A stretch of DNA of 64,000 nt from Archivesica marissinica (lineage: Eukaryota > Mollusca > Bivalvia > Venerida > Vesicomyidae). The stretch lies in assembly GCA_014843695.1 (NCBI GenBank), contig CM026403.1, positions 72,866,152 to 72,930,151 on the forward strand, given 5' to 3'. Shown here in pieces: positions 1-11,089 of this stretch. Position 1 is the stretch's first letter. Each line of letters starts with the position of its first letter. Made by a program: the position numbers and the translations under genes. The notes under the pieces were generated by a model, which saw only the letters and a program-made list of their open reading frames with translations, was not told where the DNA came from and did not search any database.

Positions 1-2
1 AG

Positions 3-113
3 TGGGGCTACATCGTAGGATCTTCTGGACACAAGGGACGCACGCTTCACAGTCGCTGTTTTACGGAAGTGGTGAAGGTATGGACAGACCCTGGAGCGAC
101 CGAGACGACCATA
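3..113 (+). other. Open frame at window edge, possible 3' part of an exon
   Basis: A plus-strand frame is open from base 3 and reads WGYIVGSSGHKG then RTLHSRCFTEVVK, followed by a plausible splice donor (AAG|GTATGG, donor GT near 78-79). The composition looks more protein-like than the surrounding DNA, and the frame runs into a SINE at about 114. I do not recognise the peptide. It could be a truncated exon whose start lies left of the window, or chance. No function is proposed. Confidence 0.18.
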
Positions 114-416
114 ATTCTTGTGTGTGTGTGTATTACGTTTATTTATCGTCACTACCGGTTGCCCATACGAGACACGCCTCCTGAAGAGATTAGTCATAAT
201 TTTAGATTTTTGGAGGATAGTGCAATGATACAGACAGAGACCCATTCCAGAGTATCCTCTGGTTCATTTACGTGCACGGTGTAAAGCACCGACATGAGAC
301 CTTGGTCTAAAGTCCCAATTGAAAGACTGTTAATGTTATTAGGGTCAGACGGGGGATCGAACCTGCGATCCCTGGATTACCAGTCCAGCGTGTTACCACT
401 GGACTACAGATCCGTA
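114..416 (-). mobile_element. tRNA-derived SINE (family 1), nearly full length
   Basis: Read on the minus strand, the element starts with a tRNA-like head containing GTAGTCCAGTGG (A-box region) and GGTTCGATCC (B box). Its central body contains CTTTAGACCAAGGTCTC and GTGCTTTACACCGTGCACG, and its tail contains ATAAATAAACG. A second copy in the same orientation at about 53901-54178 matches along its whole length, which fixes the ends. The head is too degenerate in its acceptor stem to be a working tRNA gene. The same family seeds tandem arrays at 4.5, 48.9 and 50.0 kb. Confidence 0.72.
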
Positions 417-1215
417 GTTTCCTCACCAGATGTCTAACAGCCAGATCCGTTTATATGCTGTTGTGGGAACAGTGGGAAGTGTGACCCTACAAAGGACCCT
501 TTTTCGAAAGAGAACACTCACGCAGGCCTTGTCACCCTGGGCCAGAGGACGAAAAAGCCGTACTTCTGATGTCACCAGAACGTAGGACATATAAACTTCC
601 AAGAGAAACATGTCGCCCATGTGCCTCGGCGGAGGCGACTTTAAATAAACCTACGCATCACCAGCATCGCAGTACAGTTACGAATAAGTGAAAGTAATGT
701 AGGTTTTAAATGGATCAAACATTCTTCCATATGACCCAAGCAACGGGTATACGGTATGCTACCAGAGACTTACCTCACTTGTCTAACAAGCTCATTATAC
801 AAGGTTAAGTTGCATAATGTGTGTTTGTACATCAACAAATGGTCAAATCATAGCAACTATATATAGTTACTTACCGAAATATAAAATAACTCCTAGAATC
901 ACTGAAATACCCGTTTCTCTTCCTTTCATGTTTGACCTTCCAAAACACGTAGGTTTAAACGAGTTTATATATTATCTAGTTAGATAAGCTTCGACTGTGT
1001 GTGTCAGGCATAAGCCACTATAAATATACACAAACTGCTTATATCAGATTAAAATATGATTCAAATATTGATTTTAAAACAGTGACGTTTTTGTATTTTT
1101 ATTAGCGTATGGACAAACAAATGCGTTACACATTAACCTCATTGTTATCAGGACATCTACAGCAAAACAAACTTAAGTTGATGTGTTGTGTTATTGTCAA
1201 TATAATCTGATGTTA
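417..1215. other. No feature recognised
   Basis: About 800 bases of apparently single-copy, AT-rich sequence. The only open frame of note (minus strand, 423-620, 65 codons) has no recognisable domain and no supporting splice or codon signal. I see no gene here. Confidence 0.6.
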
Positions 1216-1401
1216 TACAGTCAAAATTGTCTTAAGCAGCCAACCAAGGGAATCACAGAATGTGGCTGTTTAGCACAGTTGGCTGCTTAATAGATGTCAA
1301 ATATATAATAAGACTACATATAGGGAATCTGGAAACTGGCTGCTTAATGCATGTTGACTGCTTAATAGGTGACCACTAATAGTAATACACGTTTGACTGT
1401 A
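1216..1401 (+). mobile_element. MITE with Tc1/mariner-like ends, copy A
   Basis: The element starts TACAGTCAAAATTGTC and ends GTTTGACTGTA, so its ends are inverted repeats built on CAGTCAAAC beside a TA, as in Tc1/mariner elements. The body has the characteristic CTTAAGCAGCCA, GGGAATCACAGAA, GTGGCTG and GGCTGCTTAAT motifs, also seen at 2900, 5243, 10913 and 62492. There is no coding capacity. Its right end runs directly into the 57-bp array. The superfamily assignment is inferred from the ends. Confidence 0.65.
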
Positions 1402-2748
1402 TGTGTATGACTAGTTTATCATAAGCTGTGGCCTCTGTGGCACACATGTTTGACTGTATGTGTATGACTAGTTTATCATAAGCTGTGGCCTCTGTGGCAC
1501 ACATGTTTGACTGTATGTGTATGACTAGTTTATCATAAGCAGTGGCCTCTGTGGCACACATGTTTGACTGTATGTGTATGACTAGTTTATCATAAGCAGT
1601 GGCCTCTGTGGCACACATGTTTGACTGTATGTGTATGACTAGTTTATCATAAGCAGTGGCCTCTGTGGCACACATGTTTGACTGTATGTGTATGACTAGT
1701 TTATCATAAGCAGTGGCCTCTGTGGCACACATGTTTGACTGTATGTGTATGACTAGTTTATCATAAGCAGTGGCCTCTGTGGCACAGCACACATGTTTGA
1801 CTGTATGTGTATGACTAGTTTATCATAAGCAGTGGCCTCTGTGGCACACATGTTTGACTGTATGTGTATGACTAGTTTATCATAAGCTGTGGCCTCTGTG
1901 GCACACATGTTTGACTGTATGACTAGTTTATCATAAGCAGTGGCCTCTGTGGCACACATGTTTGACTGTATGTGTATGACTAGTTTATCATAAGCAGTGG
2001 CCTCTGTGGCACACATGTTTGACTGTATGTGTATGACTAGTTTATCATAAGCAGTGGCCTCTGTGGCACACATGTTTGACTGTATGTGTATGACTAGTTT
2101 ATCATAAGCAGTGGCCTCTGTGGCACACATGTTTGACTGTATGTGTATGACTAGTTTATCATAAGCAGTGGCCTCTGTGGCGTACAGGTTTGGCTGTATG
2201 TGTATGACTAGTTTATCATAAGCAGTGGCCTCTGTGGCACACATGTTTGACTGTATGTGTATGACTAGTTTATCATAAGCAGTGGCCTCTGTGGCACACA
2301 TGTTTGGCTGTATGTGTATGACTAGTTTATCATAAGCTGTGGCCTCTGTGGCACACATGTTTGACTGTATGTGTATGACTAGTTTATCATAAGCAGTGGC
2401 CTCTGTGGCACACATGTTTGACTGTATGTGTATGACTAGTTTATCATAAGCTGTGGCCTCTGTGGCACACATGTTTGACTGAATGACTAGTTTATCATAA
2501 GCAGTGGCCTCTGTGGCGTACAGGTTTGGCTGTATGTGTATGACTAGTTTATCATAAGCAGTGGCCTCTGTGGCACACATGTTTGACTGTATGTGTATGA
2601 CTAGTTTATCATAAGCAGTGGCCTCTGTGGCACACATGTTTGACTGTATGACTAGTTTATCATAAGCAGTGGCCTCTGTGGCGTACAGGTTTGACTGTAT
2701 GTGTATGACTAGTTTATCATAAGCAGTGGCCTCTGTGGCACACATGTA
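1387..2748 (-). repeat. 57-bp minisatellite, about 24 units
   Basis: The unit is about 57 bp and starts with ACACATGTTTGACTGTATG, continuing with GACTAGTTTATCATAAGC and GTGGCCTCTGTGG. Some units are shorter by 6-8 bp within GTATGTGTATG. Because 57 is divisible by 3, the minus strand stays open and encodes 19-residue repeats (MCATEATAYD and KLVIHIQSN). This is a by-product of unit length. The GTTTGACTGTA segment equals the MITE right terminus just to the left, so the array probably began there. Confidence 0.9.
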
Positions 2749-2899
2749 GCATAGTTAGAATAGTAACCAATATGTTGGGAGTTCCACTCTCATTTATCGC
2801 TTCTACTCATTATTTATGTACTTTTTAAATTTATTTTCTATTCATTTATTTTAAGCGAAACACTTCATGGAATCATTGAAGCATGACGTATTAACTTTA

Positions 2900-3081
2900 T
2901 ACAGTCAAAACTGTCTTAAGCAGCCAGCCAAGGGAATCACAGAAAGTGGCTGCTTAGCACAGGTGGCTGCTTAATGGAGATCAAATATATAATAAAACTA
3001 CATGTTGGGAATCTGGAAACTGCCTGCTTAATGCAAGTTTGCTGTCTAATAGAGGTGACCACTAACACATGTTTGACTGTA
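2900..3081 (+). mobile_element. MITE with Tc1/mariner-like ends, copy B
   Basis: Same family as copy A: starts TACAGTCAAAACTGTC, has AAGCAGCCAGCCAAGGG and GTGGCTGCTTAGCAC in the body, and ends GTTTGACTGTA. The right end passes without interruption into the 35-bp array, whose unit is this MITE's right terminal segment. The 150 bases before it (2749-2899) are unremarkable single-copy sequence. Confidence 0.68.
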
Positions 3082-3612
3082 TACTAGAGGTGACCACTAA
3101 CACAGGTTTGACTGCATAATGGAGGTGACCACTAACACATGTTTGACTGCATAACAGAGGTGACCACTAACACAGGTTTGACTGTATACTAGAGGTGACC
3201 ACTAACACAGATTTGACTGCATAATAGAGGTGACCACTAACACAGGTTTGACTGCATAATAGAGGTGACCACTAACACAGGTTTGACTGTATACTAGAGG
3301 TGACCACTAACACAAGTTTGACTGTATAATAGAGGTGACCACTAACACAGGTTTGACTGTATACTAGATGTGACCACTAACACAGGTTTGACTGAATAAT
3401 AGAGGTGACCACTAACACAGGTTTGACTGTATACTAGAGGTGACCACTAACACAGGTTTGACTGTATAATAGAGGTGACCACTAACACAGGTTTGACTGT
3501 ATACTAGAGGTGACCACTAACACAGGTTTGACTGTATAATAGAGGTGACCATTAACACATGTTTGACTGTATACTAGAGGTGACCACTAACACAGGTTTG
3601 ACTGTATGTGTA
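3047..3612 (+). repeat. 35-bp minisatellite derived from the MITE right end
   Basis: About 16 units of roughly 35 bp, each containing GAGGTGACCACTAACACAGG followed by TTTGACTGTATACTA or a TATAATA variant. It is the reverse complement of the much larger array at 5532-10948. The unit equals the last part of the MITE body plus its terminal inverted repeat. Confidence 0.9.
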
Positions 3613-4056
3613 AAACTAGTTGTTTCCTGAGTGAGAAGAACTATTTATCACATAAACTAATGGTCATACAATATCGTAAAAAGGAACAATTTACTTGTAA
3701 ATTAATCCTCCCCTAATCCGTGGACTGGTAAATATCATCTCAAAACACCACAATACACACCACATACATTCAATACAACTACGCTGTCAAATCGTGTCCG
3801 CCATTTTGATGATCCATAATAGTTAATACGTCACTTTTTGCGTCATCCAATTTAATAGGCCAATGCTAATCACTTTAGTTAAACGTCCCATACATTCTGC
3901 ATTAGATCCGCCGTGTAAGCATACAACTGTTTTAAGTTTCAATGTATACAGTAGTCAGTATTTACAGTATCTTATAAACCAAATTACTGTAATTATCTGT
4001 AAAAATACAGCAGTAGATCTAGACCTAATATTTTGTCCACTATTTCATATTTTCAG
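3613..4056 (+). other. Single-copy DNA upstream of the DUF3504 exon
   Basis: No repeat is recognised. The interval ends in an acceptor-like tract (TTTCATATTTTCAG, AG at 4055-4056) that abuts the DUF3504-coding segment. A CGCCATTTTG motif near 3801 resembles a YY1-type site, but a single motif is weak evidence. Confidence 0.4.
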
Positions 4057-4444
4057 GTATAATTATGGTGAGCACATTGCCACTGGACCAGGTTTTGCTC
4101 AGGTTCGAGAAGTTTTGAAGAGTAAACAGAAACAACTTAAGCGAGATGGCAAAGGAAACCAACCACGAAAGAGTGAGGCCATCTCTGATGAAGAAGTGTC
4201 CGTCTTATGGGAAACCAAACAAATGGGTGCAAGTAGGATGCATTATGGGTATATCGACTATACTCCAGATAGCATTTTACAAACTCTGGTTTTACAATAC
4301 TGTTCATTTTGGTTTAAGAGGATGTGTTGAACATCGTGACATGTGCTGGGGAGGGGGGGGGGGATTAATTTGAAAGAAGATGAGCATGGAAATGAATATC
4401 TCGAATTTACTGAGAGACAAACTAAAAGCAGAACTGGTGAAAAC
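4057..4444 (+). pseudogene. Crypton-type tyrosine recombinase (DUF3504) exon, frameshifted
   Basis: The segment encodes the DUF3504 domain shared by Crypton DNA transposons and by host proteins derived from them (KCTD1, ZMYM2-4, QRICH1 families). It begins after an acceptor at 4056 with frame YNYGEHIATGPGFAQVREV, then ISDEEVSVLWETKQMG and PDSILQTL. Near 4285-4290 the frame changes and the match continues as WFYNTVHFGLRGCVEHRDMC and WG. A G-run at 4353-4363 then shifts it again to INLKEDEHGNEYLEFT and ERQTKSRTGEN. All three pieces follow the order of the domain, including the HFGLRG...EHRD block around a conserved arginine. Two frame changes argue for a decayed copy, although the homopolymer one could be a sequencing error. 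After GEN the match stops. The segment could be a transposon remnant or an exon of a broken host-type gene. Domain identity is firm; functional status is inferred. Confidence 0.72.
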
Positions 4445-4530
4445 CTATATAGCCTCGCATTTTATCATTTTATTCAACTCGTTTAATAAATTCAATATGG
4501 AAAGCCACTCTTGTAAGATCCTCTATATAA

Positions 4531-4935
4531 GTGTTCGTTCGCTCTAATCTCGAGACGGATCTGTCTGTAGTGTTCGTTCGCTCTAATCCCGAGACGGATC
4601 TGTCTGTAGTGTTCGTTCGCTCTAATCCCGAGACGGATCTGTAGTGTTCGTTCGCTCTAATCTCGAGACGGATCTGTCTGTAGTGTTCGTTCGCTCTAAT
4701 CTCGAGACGGATCTGTCTGTAGTGTTCGTTCGCTCTAATCTCGAGACGGATCTGTCTGTAGTGTTCGTTCGCTGTAATCTCGAGACGGATCTGTAGTGTT
4801 CGTTCGCTCTAATCCCGAGACGGATCTGTAGTGTTCGTTCGCTCTAATCTCGAGACGGATCTGTAGTGTTCGTTCGCTCTAATCTCGAGACGGATCTGTA
4901 GTGTTCGTTCGCTCTAATCCCGAGACGGATCTGTA
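4531..4935 (+). repeat. 35/39-bp minisatellite leading into a SINE head
   Basis: Eleven units of GTGTTCGTTCGCTCTAATCT followed by CGAGACGGATCTG, in a 39-bp form ending CTGTCTGTA and a 35-bp form lacking CTGT. The last unit continues directly into GTAGTCCAGTGG, the tRNA-like head of SINE family 1. The repeated unit therefore contains the 5' end of that SINE plus adjacent sequence. Confidence 0.9.
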
Positions 4936-5066
4936 GTCCAGTGGTTAACACATTGGACTTGTAATCCAGGGATCGCAATATCACAGGAGCTGACCATAAT
5001 AAAATTAAGTCTTTCAATTGGGTCTTTAAACCGATATCTCGTGTCGATGCTTTACACGTATAACAC
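4923..5066 (+). mobile_element. SINE family 1, 3'-truncated copy
   Basis: Starts GACGGATCTGTAGTCCAGTG, with an anticodon-arm-like TTGGACTTGTAATCCAGGG, then the body CTTTCAATTGGGTCTTTAAA and TCTCGTGTCGATGCTTTACA. It lacks the recognisable B box (GGATCGCAATATCAC instead of GGTTCGATCC) and the tail. Same orientation as the array on its left. Confidence 0.6.
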
Positions 5067-5242
5067 ACAAAATCCCTTTCAGTTGATTGCTGTTAATTTG
5101 TATGTAAAATGTTAGTTTAAACAATATTTTATTCAAGAATGGTACATAACACAGGAATAGTTGCAACAGCACAGTTAGGATTGGGAGAAATATGTAAAAT
5201 GTTAATTATCTTATGTACATGTAAAATACATAATGTTTAAAC

Positions 5243-5416
5243 TGCAGTCAATCCTGGCAGCCAGCCAAGGGACTCACAGAAAGTATCTGCTTAGAGCAGA
5301 TGGCTGTTTAACAGAGGTAAAATATATAACAACGTAACATATTAGGATCTGAAAACTGGCTGCTTAATGCAGGTTGGCTGCTTAATAGAGGTGACCATTA
5401 ACGCAGGCTTGACTGA
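5243..5416 (+). mobile_element. MITE with Tc1/mariner-like ends, copy C (decayed)
   Basis: The body matches the family (CAGCCAGCCAAGGGACTCAC, TGGCTGCTTAATGCAGG, AATAGAGGTGACCATTAAC). The ends are altered to TGCAGTCAATC and GCTTGACTGA. It lies about 115 bases left of the large 35-bp array. Confidence 0.55.
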
Positions 5417-5531
5417 AATCTTGTTTCCTGATACAGTCATGTATATACATGTATTATATATAGGCCTATAGTATAATAAGAAGCGCATGTATGTTGCCTT
5501 ACTTACTTTGTGACAGCACAACAAACTGAAG

Positions 5532-8500
5532 TACAGTCATACCTGTGTTAGTGGTCACCTCCATTATACAGTCAAACCTGTGTTAGTGGTCACCTCTAGT
5601 ATACAGTCAAACCTGTGTTAGTGGTCACCTCTATTATACAGTCAAACCTGTGTTAGTGGTCACCTCTAGTATACAGTCACACCTGTGTTAGTGTGGTCAC
5701 CTCTATTATACAGTCAAACCTGTGTTAGTGTTCACCTTAATTATACAGTCAAACCTGTGTTAGTGGTCACCTCTATTATACAGTCAAACCTGTGTTAGTG
5801 GTCACTTCCATTATACAGTCCAACCTGTGTTAGTGGTCACCTCTATTATACAGTCAAACCTGTGTTAGTGGTCACCTCCATTATACAGTCAAACCTGTGT
5901 TAGTGGTCACCTCTATTATACAGTCAAACCTGTGTTAGTGGTCACCTCTATTATACAGTCAAACCTGTGTTAGTGGTCACCTCTATTATACAGTCAAACC
6001 TGTGTTAGTGGTCACCTCTATTATACAGTCAAACCTGTGTTAGTGGTCACCACCATTATACAGTCAAACCTGTGTTAGTGTTCACCTCCATTATACAGTC
6101 AAACCTGTGTTAGTGGTCACCTCCATTATACAGTCAAACTGTGTTAGTGGTCACCTCTATTATACAGTCAAACCTGTGTTAGTGGTCACCTCCATTATAC
6201 AGTCAAACTGTGTTAGTGGTCACCTCCATTATATAGTCAAACCTGTGTTAGTGGTCACCTCCATTATACAGTCAAACCTGTGTTAGTGGTCACCTCTAGT
6301 ATACAGTCAACCTGTGTTAGTGGTCACCTCTATTATACAGTCAAACATGTGTTAGTGGTCACCTCTAGTATACAGTCACACCTGTGTTAGTGTGGTCACC
6401 TCTATTATACAGTCAAACCTGTGTTAGTGTTCACCTTAATTATACAGTCAAACCTGTGTTAGTGGTCACCTCTATTATACAGTCAAACCTGTGTTAGTGG
6501 TCACTTCCATTATACAGTCCAACCTGTGTTAGTGGTCACCTCTATTATACAGTCAAACCTGTGTTAGTGGTCACCTCCATTATACAGTCAAACCTGTGTT
6601 AGTGGTCACCTCTATTATACAGTCAAACCTGTGTTAGTGGTCATCTCTATTATACAGTCAAACTGTATTAGTGGTCACCTCTATTATACAGTCAAACCTG
6701 TGTTAGTGGTCACCTCCATTATACAGTACAACCTGTGTTAGTGTTCACCTCTATTATACAATACAACCTGTGTTAGTGGTCACCTCCATTATACAGTCCA
6801 ACCTGTGTTAGTGGTCACCTCTATTATACAGTCAAACCTGTGTTAGTGGTCACCTCCATTATACAGTCAAACCTGTGTTAGTGGTCACCTCTATTATACA
6901 GTCAAACCTGTGTTAGTGGTCACCTCTATTATACAGTCAAACATGTGTTAGTGGTCACGTCTATTATACAGTCAACCCTGTGTTAGTGGTCACCTCTATT
7001 ATACAGTCAAACCTGTGTTAGTGGTCACCACCATTATACAGTCAAACCTGTGTTAGTGTTCACCTCCATTATACAGTCAAACCTGTGTTAGTGGTCACCT
7101 CCATTATACAGTCAAACTGTGTTAGTGGTCACCTCTATTATACAGTCAAACCTGTGTTAGTGGTCACCTCCATTATACAGTCAAACTGTGTTAGTGGTCA
7201 CCTCCATTATACAGTCAAACCTGTGTTAGTGGTCACCTCCATTATACAGTCAAACCTGTGTTAGTGGTCACCTCTAGTATACAGTCAAACCTGTGTTAGT
7301 GGTCACCTCTATTATACAGTCAAACATGTGTTAGTGGTCACCTCTAGTATACAGTCACACCTGTGTTAGTGTGGTCACCTCTATTATACAGTCAAACCTG
7401 TGTTAGTGTTCACCTTAATTATACAGTCAAACCTGTGTTAGTGGTCACCTCTATTATACAGTCAAACCTGTGTTAGTGGTCACTTCCATTATACAGTCCA
7501 ACCTGTGTTAGTGGTCACCTCTATTATACAGTCAAACCTGTGTTAGTGGTCACCTCCATTATACAGTCAAACCTGTGTTAGTGGTCACCTCTATTATACA
7601 GTCAAACCTGTGTTAGTGGTCATCTCTATTATACAGTCAAACTGTATTAGTGGTCACCTCTATTATACAGTCAAACCTGTGTTAGTGGTCACCTCCATTA
7701 TACAGTACAACCTGTGTTAGTGGTCACCTCTATATACAATACAACCTGTGTTAGTGGTCACCTCCATTATACAGTCCACCTGTGTTAGTGGTCACCTCTA
7801 TTATACAGTCAAACCTGTGTTAGTGGTCACCTCCATTATACAGTCAAACCTGTGTTAGTGGTCACCTCTATTATACAGTCAAACCTGTGTTAGTGGTCAC
7901 CTCTATTATACAGTCAAACATGTGTTAGTGGTCACGTCTATTATACAGTCAACCCTGTGTTAGTGGTCACCTCTATTATACAGTCAAACCTGTGTTAGTG
8001 GTCACCTCCATTATACAGTCAAACCTGTGTTAGTGGTCACCTCCATTATACAGTCAAACCTGTGTTAGTGGTCACCTCCATTATACAGTCAAACTGTGTT
8101 AGTGGTCACCTCTATTATACAGTACAACCTGTGTTAGTGGTCACCTCCATTATACAGTCCAACCTGTGTTAGTGGTCACCTCTATTATACAGTCCAACAT
8201 GTGTTAGTGGTCACCTCTATTATACAGTCAAACTTGTGTTAGTGGTCACCTCCATTATACAGTCAAACTGTGTTAGTGGTCACCTCCATTATACAGTCAA
8301 ACCTGTGTTAGTGGTCACCTCCATTATACAGTCAAACCTGTGTTAGTGGTCACCTCTAGTATACAGTCAAACCTGTGTTAGTGGTCACCTCTATTATACA
8401 GTCAAACCTGTGTTAGTGGTCACCTCTATTATACAGTCACACCTGTGTTATGTGGTCACCTCTATTATACAGTCAAACCTGTGTTAGTGGTCACCTCAAT

Positions 8501-10948
8501 TATACAGTCAAACCTGTGTTAGTGGTCACCTCTATTATACAGTCAAACCTGTGTTAGTGGTCACCTCCATTATACAGTCCAACCTGTGTTAGTGGTCACC
8601 TCTATTATACAGTCAAACCTGTGTTAGTGGTCACCTCCATTATACAGTCAAACCTGTGTTAGTGGTCACCTCTATTATACAGTCAAACCTGTGTTAGTGG
8701 TCATCTCTATTATACAGTCAAACTGTATTAGTGGTCACCTCTATTATACAGTCAAACCTGTGTTAGTGGTCACCTCCATTATACAGTACAACCTGTGTTA
8801 GTGTTCACCTCTATTATACATACAACCTGTGTTAGTGGTCACCTCCATTATACAGTCCAACCTGTGTTAGTGGTCACCTCTATTATACAGTCAAACCTGT
8901 GTTAGTGGTCACCTCCATTATACAGTCAAACCTGTGTTAGTGGTCACCTCTATTATACAGTCAAACCTGTGTTAGTGGTCACCTCTATTATACAGTCAAA
9001 CATGTGTTAGTGGTCACGTCTATTATACAGTCAACCCTGTGTTAGTGGTCACCTCTATTATACAGTCAAACCTGTGTTAGTGGTCACCTCCATTATACAG
9101 TCAAACCTGTGTTAGTGGTCACCTCCATTATACAGTCCAACCTGTGTTAGTGTTCACTTCTATTATACAGTCCAACCTGTGTTAGTGTTCACCTCTATTA
9201 TACAGTCAAACCTGTGTTAGTGGTCACCTCTATTATACAGTCACACCTGTGTTAGTGTTCACCTCTATTATACAGTCAAACCTGTGTTAGTGGTCACCTC
9301 TATTATACAGTCAAACCTGTGTTAGTGGTCACCTCTATTATACAGTCAAACCTGTGTTAGTGTTCACCTCTATTATACAGTCAAACCTGTGTTAGTGGTC
9401 ACCTCCATTATACAGTCAAACCTGTGTTAGTGGTCACCTCTATTATACAGTCAAACCTGTGTTAGTGGTCACCTCCATTATACAGTACAACCTGTGTTAG
9501 TGGTCACCTCCATTATACAGTCCAACCTGTGTTAGTGGTCACCTCTATTATACAGTCAAACCTGTGTTAGTGGTCACCTCCATTATACAGTCCAACCTGT
9601 GTTAGTGGTCACCTCTATTATACAGTCAAACCTGTGTTAGTGGTCACCTCCATTATACAGTACAACCTGTGTTAGTGGTCACCTCCATTATACAGTCAAA
9701 CCTGTGTTAGTGGTCACCTCTATTATACAGTCAAACCTGTGTTAGTGGTCACCTCCATTATACAGTCCAACCTGTGTTAGTGGTCACCTCTATTATACAG
9801 TCCAACCTGTGTTAGTGGTCACCTCCATTATACAGTACAACCTGTGTTAGTGGTCACCTCCATTATACAGTCAAACCTGTGTTAGTGGTCACCTCTATTA
9901 TACAGTCAACCTGTGTTAGTGGTCACCTCTATTATACAGTCAAACCTGTGTTAGTGGTCACCTCCATTATACAGTCAACCTGTGTTAGTGGTCACCTCCA
10001 TTATACAGTCAAACCTGTGTTAGTGTTCACCTCTATTATACAGTCCAACCTGTGTTAGTGGTCACCTCTATTATACAGTCAAACCTGTGTTAGTGGTCAC
10101 CTCTATTATACAGTCCAACCTGTGTTAGTGGTCACCTCTATTATACAGTCAAACCTGTGTTAGTGGTCACCTCCATTATACAGTCCAACCTGTGTTAGTG
10201 GTCACCTCTATTATACAGTCCAACCTGTGTTAGTGGTCACCTCTATTATACAGTCAAACCTGTGTTAGTGGTCACCTCCATTATACAGTCCAACCTGTGT
10301 TAGTGGTCACCTCTATTATACAGTCCAACCTGTGTTAGTGGTCACCTCCATTATACAGTACAACCTGTTTAGTGGTCACTCATTATACAGTCCAACCTGT
10401 TTAGGGTCACCTCATTATCAGTAACCTGTGTAGTGGTCACCTCCATTATACAGTAACCTGTTTAGTGGTCACCTCATTATACAGTCCAACCTGTGTTAGC
10501 ACCCAAACACCAACATGGTCACCTTCATTATACAGTCCAAATGTGTTAGTGGTCACCTCCATTATACAGTACAACCTGTGTTAGTGGTCACCTCTATTAT
10601 ACAGTCAAACCTGTGTTAGTGGCACCTCCATTATACAGTCAAACCTGTGTTAGTGGTCACATCCATTATACAGTACAACCTGTGTTAGTGGTCACCTCCA
10701 TTATACAGTCAAACTTGTGTTAGTGGTCACCTCTATTATACAGTCCAACCTGTGTTAGTGGTCACCTCCATTATACAGTCCAACCTGTGTTAGTGGTCAC
10801 CTCCATTATACAGTCAAACCTGTGTTAGTGGTCACCTCCATTATTCAGTACAACCTGTGTTAGTGATCACCTCCATTATACAGTCAAACTTGTGTTAGTG
10901 TTCACCTCTATTATACAGTCAAACCTGTGTTAGTGTTCACCTCTATTA
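5532..10948 (-). repeat. 35-bp satellite of about 155 units (MITE-end derived)
   Basis: The plus strand shows units of ACAGTCAAACCTGTGTTAGT plus GGTCACCTCTATTAT. Common variants are CTCCATTAT, CTCTAGTAT and GTTCACC. It is the same unit as at 3047-3612, in inverted orientation. Rare variant markers (CAGTCACACCTGTG followed by GTGTGGTCACC, then GTTCACCTTAATT) recur at about 5672, 6371, 7351 and 8431, which shows block duplication of roughly 0.7-1.1 kb. The right end runs into a complete MITE in the matching orientation. Confidence 0.93.
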
Positions 10949-11089
10949 AGCAGCCAACCTGCATTAAGCAGCCAGTTTCCAGATTTCCCAATATGTAGTT
11001 TTATTATATATTTGACCTCTATTAAGCAGCCACCTGTGCTAAGCAGCCACTTTCTGTGATTCCCTTAGATTAAGACAGCTTTCACTGTA
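10913..11089 (-). mobile_element. MITE with Tc1/mariner-like ends, copy D
   Basis: On the plus strand it starts TACAGTCAAACCTGTG and ends CTTTCACTGTA. The body contains AAGCAGCCAACCTGCATTAA, ATTTCCCAATATGTAG and AAGCAGCCACTTTCTGTG, the reverse complement of copies A and B. Its left terminus is the last unit of the 35-bp satellite, so the array extends outward from this element's end. Confidence 0.68.

Noticed and set aside
341..416. tRNA-Thr-like gene on the minus strand, and the row of similar sequences at 48.9-49.9 kb as a tRNA cluster
   Set aside because: The acceptor stem does not pair, most array copies lack the B box, and the sequence continues into a SINE body present at other loci.
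1376..2745. Minus-strand repeats encoding MCATEATAYD and KLVIHIQSN units as a repeat protein
   Set aside because: Explained by the 57-bp unit length. Units with non-multiple-of-3 changes break the frame and no signal peptide or exon structure is present.
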